Shown here piece by piece: positions 57,998 to 64,000 of a stretch of DNA of 64,000 bases; within the stretch, counting starts at the first letter, position 1, and each line of letters begins with the position of its first letter. Source of the stretch: Roridomyces roridus. Lineage: Eukaryota > Basidiomycota > Agaricomycetes > Agaricales > Mycenaceae. Made by a program: the position numbers and the translations under genes. The notes below the pieces were generated by a model. It was not told the DNA's origin. It worked only from the letters and a program-made list of their open reading frames with translations, and did no database searches. The stretch spans positions 1-64,000 of the forward strand of contig JARKIF010000054.1 of the NCBI GenBank assembly GCA_029378245.1, in the 5' to 3' direction.

Positions 57998-58942
57998 CTA
58001 GTATTCGTAACGATTGACCCAGTTAGTCTTGTTACCATATTGCTTCCACAAGAATTCCGTCTCTTCAGTCACAAGTAATGTCCGAAAAGCAGTGGCGGAC
58101 ATCCGCTCGGCTGGCCACTGAGGATGGCCGTGAAGACCATGGTGCCACACAACGCGAGTGCGATAGCTGACAAGCGCCTGGTCCAGGCGAATCATCACGA
58201 GAAGTGCGGCCTTGAGGTTCCGATGCAGTTCCGGTTGAGGTTCATCTCGGCCCCAGACACCCTCCACCTCCGCCAACATGACTTCCAAGTTCCTGTGCGC
58301 TTCCAGGATGTGATCAAGATGCTTGTTGGCGTTCGCCACTTGGGCCGAAAGCGCGTCGAATGACCAGTGTTTCATCATATCGGGATACCACCAAAGATTA
58401 TACCACTCGCTGAGTGTTCCTCCGCAGGCTTGGATTTCGGCGGCCAGACTGCGAGCAGCAATTTCCCAGCCGCCGCGCAAATCCGCAATGGGGGTTTCCA
58501 ACTCTTTCAGTTGCTCGCTGAAAGTGCGAAGAAGGGTGGTACTAGAGATATCCTCTGAATCCACCTCGAAGCCGAGCCCCGAGCGCGTTCGGTGATAAAA
58601 CAAAAATCTGGCGCATCTCCCGTGCGCTCCGAGGATGGCGTCCATGAGGGTAATGTAGCTGCTGTGAAGCGGTTCGATTAGGGGCTTGTATTTTTTGGAA
58701 GTATCCTTTTCGAGGTCGGCGATACGGGCAGAGAGCTGCGCCATGCCAAAGAAAGCTTCCCGGGCAGCGAAACCAATGTCGTCGAGTCGGTCGGCAAGAG
58801 AATCGATCAGAAGGTCGTCCTTGGTCGAGAACTTACATATGGAAAGGTCAGAATGTAGGTACAGAGTACTGAAGAGAATGCATACAGGACCGACGCGGGG
58901 CTCTTTACCGGGAGGAGGAGGAAACGATACCCACTGAGGCAT
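57998..58942 (-). CDS. Unknown helical protein, subfamily A (copy A5, intact)
   Basis: Exon 1 58886-58942 (MPQWVSFPPPPGKEPRVGP), intron 58820-58885 (GTATGCATTC to ACCAAG), and exon 2 57998-58819 on the minus strand, giving 292 aa. It is nearly colinear with A4: SLADRLDDIGFAAREAFFG, MAQLSARIADLEKDTSKK, AHGRCARFLFYHR, PIADLRGGWEIAARSL, MKHWSFDALSAQVANANKH, LHRNLKAALLVMIRLDQAL, MSATAFRTLLVTEETEF. Changes against A4 are spread through the protein while the frame and length are kept, which suggests constraint. It is transcribed towards D3, whose start lies 79 bp downstream. No known domain. Confidence 0.78.
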   Translation of the reverse strand: MPQWVSFPPPPGKEPRVGPVCILFSTLYLHSDLSICKFSTKDDLLIDSLADRLDDIGFAAREAFFGMAQLSARIADLEKDTSKKYKPLIEPLHSSYITLMDAILGAHGRCARFLFYHRTRSGLGFEVDSEDISSTTLLRTFSEQLKELETPIADLRGGWEIAARSLAAEIQACGGTLSEWYNLWWYPDMMKHWSFDALSAQVANANKHLDHILEAHRNLEVMLAEVEGVWGRDEPQPELHRNLKAALLVMIRLDQALVSYRTRVVWHHGLHGHPQWPAERMSATAFRTLLVTEETEFLWKQYGNKTNWVNRYEY

Positions 58943-59179
58943 CGTGTTGAACAGGATGGACGAGTGCCAGTCAAGTCGGTGATGGCGAATCAACTGATCC
59001 ACAGCTTGAACTCGGCGCTTTTGCTCGGCTTCCTCCCATTTCTACTCAATGGGCACAAGACGACGCGTCGGCTTCAGCTCAGCGACGACCGAGAACTAAT
59101 GCAGCCGGCTCCCATTCCTCTTCATTATGATGCTAGTCCGAGCCTATGCATTATCATCCAAGAACTTTAGGAGTCTCCC
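58943..59179. other. Intergenic upstream of A5
   Basis: No gene seen. Confidence 0.35.
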
Positions 59180-59370
59180 GATCACGATCCCTTTGGGTCC
59201 ACTATGCAGGGTTTGATAGACGCGGTGATACAGTCGTTGGGAGTTGGGTTTGTCGGGACGGACAGGAGCACGATGAGTACTGGCAGCGCGTAGGGTGGTG
59301 TCGTGGAGGGATGGGTCTGCGAGGATGGTCAAGTGGGGCAGGACGGGGGCGGACGATGAGAATGCGTTAG
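59180..59370 (+). pseudogene. C-terminal fragment of an O-fucosyltransferase-like gene
   Basis: Plus-strand reading gives LIDAVIQSLGVGFVGTDRS and TMST, then a 1-nt break, AARRVVSWRDG, and WGRTGADDENALD before a stop. This matches the last exon of the intact gene at 62076-63902 (LIDAVIQSAGVGFVGTDRS). Only that exon is present, in the opposite orientation to the parent. Confidence 0.75.
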
Positions 59371-59473
59371 ACTAGATCTTAGAGTCTTAGACCAGTAGAC
59401 CGTAATGCAGAAAATGGAGGAATGCAGAGAGATGCCAACGCTGATCGGATATAGTTCTTGTCCTCGACCGCAC

Positions 59474-60364
59474 CTACACACGACGCAACCAATGATACAA
59501 TCCGAACGCCACGACCAACACGGCACCCGTATTCGTTAATACCCTCTTCCTGGCCTGCCATCTCAGAATTCCTATCTTCTCTTTGAGCGTCTCCGCTTCG
59601 TTGAGTCTAGGGAAGGGTACATCCGGCACTGGCTTCCCAAGGAACTTGCACAGCGGTTCCCAGCCACTCCCAAGCTCATACTCCAGCAGCCTTTCTTTCG
59701 GAGTCACCCTCCTGATCTCGGCGTAGTGCGCCCGATACCTCTCTCTAGCCACCTCCTTTGCCTTCTCGAGCGAGTTTGCACCAAATTCGAGTGCGAGCCA
59801 CTGTCTCAGAACACCTAGACTTCGACCGGTCCAGAATGGGTCGAGGATAGTTGCGCGCTGGACTCCAGGGCCGTAGATGCCCTCTGCCACGATGCTGAAT
59901 GATTTGTACCACGATTCGATCTCGCGTTCTACCAAGATGACCTTGGCCTCGGGATACGCGTCGATGAGTTCTGGTCCGAACGAATTGCACGGCGCATCGG
60001 TTACTGCCATGCAATGGCCGAGAAGTCTGTCGAATTCCGCGCGCCCGAATTTGCCCTTGCCTTGGTACTTGGCTGCAAACGCCTCCATCCACATGTCGCA
60101 ATCCTTGACGTTCAGAAATATGTCGAACCCGTGATAGCAGTCGTTGTAGCCCAAGATCCTGAGCGCTGCTTGCATTGCTGCCAGGATGTGGTGAGGATTG
60201 TGGTATTAAAGATACATGTTTTACTGACAGACTGTTCCAGTTCGCCCCATGCCCAAGGATAAAACCTCCATAGGCACGACGCGCCGACACGCGTGTCGGT
60301 CGATGTTGGCGTCTTTCAGGTAGAGGTCTGGATGCCTCGCTCGAAGAGAGGTTCCATCGGCCAT
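59474..60364 (-). CDS. P-loop sulfotransferase-like protein with C-terminal membrane anchor
   Basis: Two exons on the minus strand, 60229-60364 and 59474-60177, joined in frame through a 51-bp GT-AG intron, giving 279 aa. The P-loop-like PAPS-binding motif is SLGMGRTGTVS, reconstituted across the intron. CYHGFDIFLN, VTDAPCNSF, YPEAKVILVEREIESWYKSF and LGKPVPDVPFPRLNEAE are the hallmarks of the fungal Sulfotransfer_4-type family often annotated as P-loop NTPase. A hydrophobic segment (GAVLVVAFGLYHWL) just before the stop should anchor it in a membrane. The acceptor substrate is unknown. The start ATG at 60364 gives a 31-residue leader before the conserved MEVLSLG; the internal Met is an alternative. 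Confidence 0.85.
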
Positions 60365-60710
60365 GGAAGGAGGGTCTAGCTGTTGACAGGGTGAATTTTC
60401 GCAGGCGGCTTTAATGTATCGTTGCTTGTCAAATCTCATGTGGGACCCATGGAGGTTTTTTTTTCGGTCATGCCGCGGATATCTTGGCCGTAGATGTCTC
60501 ATAATGGTTTACTCTCGCCGTTTTGGGAATACGATTTCTGATAGCCGTGTGAGGCGGAAACAAAAAGAAGCGAGGCGGGTGTCCTTGGCAATACGCATCG
60601 CGCCTCTTCGACCTCCATGTCGTCAGCGAAGGCTGGGACGACAGGGATATCGATGAGAAGATGAGTGGAAACTTCCAGCTGATTTCCTGGCCTGCACCTT
60701 CTTCCCCCTA
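60365..60710. other. Intergenic, no gene seen
   Basis: Upstream of the sulfotransferase-like gene, ending at the left terminus of the MITE. Confidence 0.4.
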
Positions 60711-61173
60711 CACCGCCAGAGTGCGGCCAGCTGACCGGCAGCTGGCGGCAATATGTGTTCCGCATGTCGCTGATGGATGGACTCGGGCTGGTAGCAAGGT
60801 GGGTCCCAGCTCTCATCTTCAATGGGGCCAGGGTGGGTCCAGCTTTAGCTGGTATTGGCTGGCCAGATTAGCTGGCCACCATGGGCGGAGTCAACTGGTG
60901 ACCACCCCTAGCTATACCCGTTAAACGACGAACATCCACAAAAAAATGTCATTCTGTTGCCCTGGACTCAGCGGACTCAGGATATCAATCAAGATTTCCA
61001 GCTGGACACACCCAGGCCGGTCGGCATGGGTAGCCAGCCGGCTAGCAGCTGGAAATCTTAGCTGGATCACTCAGCTGGAGCCCAGCCGGTCTCCGGCTGA
61101 GCCCAGGACACGGCTCATCTGGTGTTCACATGGGCGCGCCGGCTGGCTTCGGCCTGACGGCACTTTGGCGGTG
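60711..61173. mobile_element. 463-bp MITE-like element with TA target duplication
   Basis: The left end CACCGCCAGAGTGCGG and the right end (reverse complement) CACCGCCAAAGTGCCG match at 14 of 16 positions. TA dinucleotides flank both ends (60709-60710, 61174-61175), as for Tc1/mariner-type elements. The interior has no coding frame. It is packed with CCAGCTGG-type and AGCTGG words in both orientations, so it can fold on itself extensively. Confidence 0.65.
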
Positions 61174-61462
61174 TACGCAGCGGCTCATTAGACAAAAAAA
61201 ATCCCAGTGTGCAGATTCTGCGCGGCCGACGGAGTGCAAGGATGCGTTGTTCTAGTCCAGACATGGAATTCTCATCCAAGGCTGCCGTGTATGAGCTTCA
61301 GCACGCTCTCTTTCTACCACCGCGTTGTCCACGCCAGGAAACATCTCCAGTGGGCCGATCGTCGGACACAGCCTAGAAATCAAACACCTACAATGAACGC
61401 CCATTACACTGGATCACAGTGAGCACTCCATGTTCTATATGCCCGTCATCCTGAAATGATTT

Positions 61463-61954
61463 GTGAGTGCGCCGGTGTTCGTTGACCCAGGCAGTGACTC
61501 TGCCGACGACGACTCGTTCGAGACCCTAATCGAGGCACGGAACAAAGAAATCCAGAATATCCACGTGAATTGGTTCACCGACCCGGCCTTGAACGATGAC
61601 ATGTGGTCCACCAACTGGGATGACTTTGAGCTCATCAAGTTTTGGATCGACCGCACCTCGGACGGACAGCTCAAAATCGACAAACTTTTGAAGGAGACGT
61701 GGGTCGTACCCGGCACCATCGAAATGCTGGCATACATACCCTATTGCCCTGACTCGTATTTTCTGTTTGCCGCCGGAGGGGAGTATTACTTTTGGGCCGA
61801 CTTTGTGCTCAAGAAGCATACCAAAAAGTTCGCGTCCCATCAGGAGTTCGTGGACTATACAACCAAGGCTGAACTCTCAGTGAGAGCCTCGAGATTTCCG
61901 GACTTGGTGGTTCCACAAGCTGTGGAAAGCGATTTCATGTGGTTTTTCCGGTAG
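61463..61954 (+). CDS. Unknown protein, 5' end uncertain
   Basis: The protein-like open frame ends FPDLVVPQAVESDFMWFFR-stop. Composition is typical of a folded globular protein, rich in Trp, Phe and Tyr (IHVNWFTDP, WDDFELIKFWIDR, YIPYCPDSYFLFAAGGEYYF, WADFVLKKHTKKF). No ATG in frame opens it; a CAG acceptor at GACCCAG|GCAGTG (61491/61492) suggests that this is the last exon and that earlier exons lie in 61200-61460. I could not place them with consistent phases. No family recognised, and no signal peptide can be assessed. Confidence 0.5.
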   Translation: MSAPVFVDPGSDSADDDSFETLIEARNKEIQNIHVNWFTDPALNDDMWSTNWDDFELIKFWIDRTSDGQLKIDKLLKETWVVPGTIEMLAYIPYCPDSYFLFAAGGEYYFWADFVLKKHTKKFASHQEFVDYTTKAELSVRASRFPDLVVPQAVESDFMWFFR

Positions 61955-62075
61955 CCTACTTTTCCGTCAGTTTTGTATGCACTCATTAATGATTGAACCT
62001 CCAAAATGCGTAAGCCATAAAACCCAAATACCCATTATGCGTGTCTCTAGTAAGTATTACAAGTGCATGAATCGT

Positions 62076-63902
62076 CTAGTGGTCATCAGCATTCGGCCGA
62101 CCCCATTTTACCATCCGCACAGCACCATCCCTCCACGAAGCCACCCTCCGCGCCGCCAGGATACTCATCGTACTTCTATCCGTGCCAACGAACCCAACTC
62201 CCGCCGACTGTATCACAGCATCGATCAATACCGGGTACCTTGCAGAGGTCAGACCGTGAATGAGAAACATAAACAGGAAACGCACCAACTCGTCCCATAC
62301 AACTCCACCGTATCTCTATGATCCGGGCTCTTCCACCCGTACTCGGCCACCTGGTCCCACCACTTCTTGTCCTTTTCGTCGCTCGTGATGATAACGTGGT
62401 AAGGCATGAAGCCTTTTCGCTGCCAGACCTCCGTTCGCACTTCCTCGACTCGCCGCGCGATGACGTCGAGCGGGGCAAAACACTCTTCGCGTGTAAAGTC
62501 GCCGCACCAGCCTTGAAAGTCGTCACGCCGAGCGTGGATGGATATAAACTGCATGATGTATTCAGTTGCTGGTGGATTCAAGTCGAAGCAAAGCACGTAC
62601 GTGTGGAGTGGGATCGTGTACTGCGATTCCGAGAGTCTGCCGTACGTACTTGTCGGCGATCTTTTCCAGCCTTTCCGTCCAGAACATATACTGTCCGACG
62701 TATCTCCACGCCGGGCTGTAATCCAAGCCGATCTCAAAAGGCTGTTGGCCCAGAGTTAGTTTGAATGTATCTTGGCGCCGAGTGCCCACCCACCTCTTGA
62801 GCCGCGACGTAGAAGAGCATGTCCAGACAAAATAAATGCTCGTCGGGCGGCATGGAATGTTTGTGCTGTTCCGAGGATAACGGCGGGACCAGGTTCGCTT
62901 CACGCATCTCGGGAAACGCCAGTGAAGCCAATGCCCAGAAGGTCGAGAACTGATCGTGTTCGAAGTGCGGAATAAGCTGCGTGCCTATTCAGTCGAGAAA
63001 AAGAACACGAAGAATGTAACACACCTTTATCCAATAGGGCGTCTTCGTGTATGATATATCTGTCGAATGTCAGTCACATTGCAGATCAAATGGTACAGAA
63101 CACGCACCGAGATTGAGGAAGTGAGTAACGGAAGAATGTCTGGGACCATGCTCGTTGTACTGCACTGATTCCCAAATGTTCCAGCATCCTAGGTCGTCCA
63201 TGATATCGCTATTGGTGACCTTGACTTCCCGCCACTCGAGAACAGGCTTGCCAAGACTCTCTCGGAAACGGGTCATGTCGAATACTTCCCCGAACAGAAG
63301 CGGAGGAGTGCGGTCGGGCAAATGGGTCGACGTGAAGACTGGTAGTATGGGCACGCGATCCGTTATGAGCCCCAGGTAGACGAGATTGATCTGTCTTCCG
63401 TTCAACGAAGGTGCGAGGTTTGACTGGGTGCACGCACGAAGGCTATCACGTCGTTTGCTGTAGTTCTTCAGTTGGTGTATGAAGAGTCGTTATAGGGAAT
63501 GCTTACTCCAGCCAGCAGAGGACCCCCAGGATGTAATGTACTTGGTATCATCCCGGAGATTATCTGCGTCCAATGAGAGACATACACTGCGATTAGGAGG
63601 AACGCACCTCGGAAAGATTTGGTGGGCGGTCCATTCAGCCACGCCAGTGGCGTCAAGTCCACAGATTCCTTGGAATCGCAACTGGGACATTCGCAAGTAC
63701 TGGTTGGGCATGTAGACAAAGATTGTTGCACCGGGCCGGGGAGATTGTCGGAGTGGCCACGGATTGGTGGGCGGTGTGGGGACAAAAAGGCGTAGGTGAG
63801 AATACCGAGGATGAAGCCAAATACGAGCGTCGACGGGAGGCGTTTGCAGATACTTTGCATGTAGTAGGAAGAGAACGTCGCGCGCTTCCTGTCTTGTCCC
63901 AT
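62076..63902 (-). CDS. Type II membrane glycosyltransferase, O-fucosyltransferase-like
   Basis: A multi-exon minus-strand gene. Exon 1 from 63902 encodes a short basic cytosolic tail, a single membrane anchor (STLVFGFILGILTYAFL) and a Cys-containing stem. GWTNDVIAF is completed by a 20-nt exon, followed by INLVYLGLITDRVPILPVF, then FEIGLDYSPAWRYVGQYMFW, FISIHARRDDFQGWCG, HVIITSDEKDK, and VIQSAGVGFVGTDRSTMS near the end. The HARRDDF and GFVGTDRSTMS motifs are those of the GDP-fucose O-fucosyltransferase superfamily fold. It should act in the Golgi lumen; donor and acceptor are not known. The stop is at 62076-62078. Decayed relatives lie at 11600-11870 and 59180-59370. A further upstream exon outside the window cannot be excluded. 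Confidence 0.75.
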
Positions 63903-64000
63903 GTCACGTTTATGAATGGTAGACCGAACAATTGTATGTATGTCTTCCGCCCGTGAACACCGCTTCTTTCGGTAAGCCGCACATTCACTCCGTAAAGCAG

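Noticed and set aside
60660..61190. Repeated AGCTGG words as a CRISPR-like or regulatory array
   Set aside because: Spacing is irregular and words occur in both orientations. Terminal repeats with TA flanks fit a MITE better.
1..64000. tRNA or other structural RNA genes
   Set aside because: No A-box/B-box pair at proper spacing was seen by eye. A covariance-model scan would be needed to exclude them.

Overview
ORGANISM. The window is nuclear DNA of a filamentous basidiomycete, most likely an agaricomycete. Genes are broken by many 45-65 bp introns with GTGCGT/GTAAGT/GTATGC-type donors. Both strands are coding at close spacing. The gene set includes fungal-type FAB1, COQ1, CK1, PNKP and an ABCA-type transporter. 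I cannot fix the genus. No tRNA, rRNA, CRISPR or bacterial-type feature was seen. Several conserved genes carry isolated 1-nt frame breaks (FAB1, the ABC transporter N-terminus, others), so uncorrected consensus errors are likely. Single-indel pseudogene calls should therefore be treated with caution. LAYOUT. Conserved blocks: 16.7-18.3 kb PNKP, 19.2-20.5 kb casein kinase I, 21.5-29.0 kb FAB1, 29.6-32.0 kb conserved-looking unknown; 37.9-40.2 kb COQ1 and a LAMTOR2-like Ragulator subunit; 44.0-48.0 kb a large disordered acidic protein. Accessory islands lie between and around these blocks. 1-11.6 kb holds an ABCA-type transporter bracketed by a 2.1 kb inverted duplication, each arm carrying a membrane-kinase copy and a small unknown gene. 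11.6-16.4 kb, 32-37.8 kb, 40.2-43.9 kb and 48-59.4 kb carry four membrane-kinase loci (K1-K4) and twelve loci of short, probably helical, unrecognised proteins, which I group as subfamilies A, B, C and D. They also hold gene fragments, duplicated junk and a HeLo-like/TPR protein. 59.5-64 kb holds a P-loop sulfotransferase-like gene, a MITE, an unknown gene and an O-fucosyltransferase-like type II membrane glycosyltransferase; decayed pieces of relatives of the last lie at 11.7 and 59.3 kb. HOW IT MAY WORK TOGETHER. The housekeeping genes are independent: DNA end repair, CK1 signalling, PI(3,5)P2 synthesis, ubiquinone side chain, TORC1 scaffold. The accessory part looks like a birth-and-death gene neighbourhood. 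Kinase K4 (two predicted membrane spans, proline-rich linker, kinase domain with HCD in place of HRD) sits directly between a HeLo-like/TPR protein and A-family genes. K3 sits between an A gene and a D fragment. A genes are repeatedly followed within about 110 bp by a D or B gene on the same strand. That co-clustering is the best candidate here for an undescribed system, possibly self/non-self recognition or immunity, but the function is inference only.
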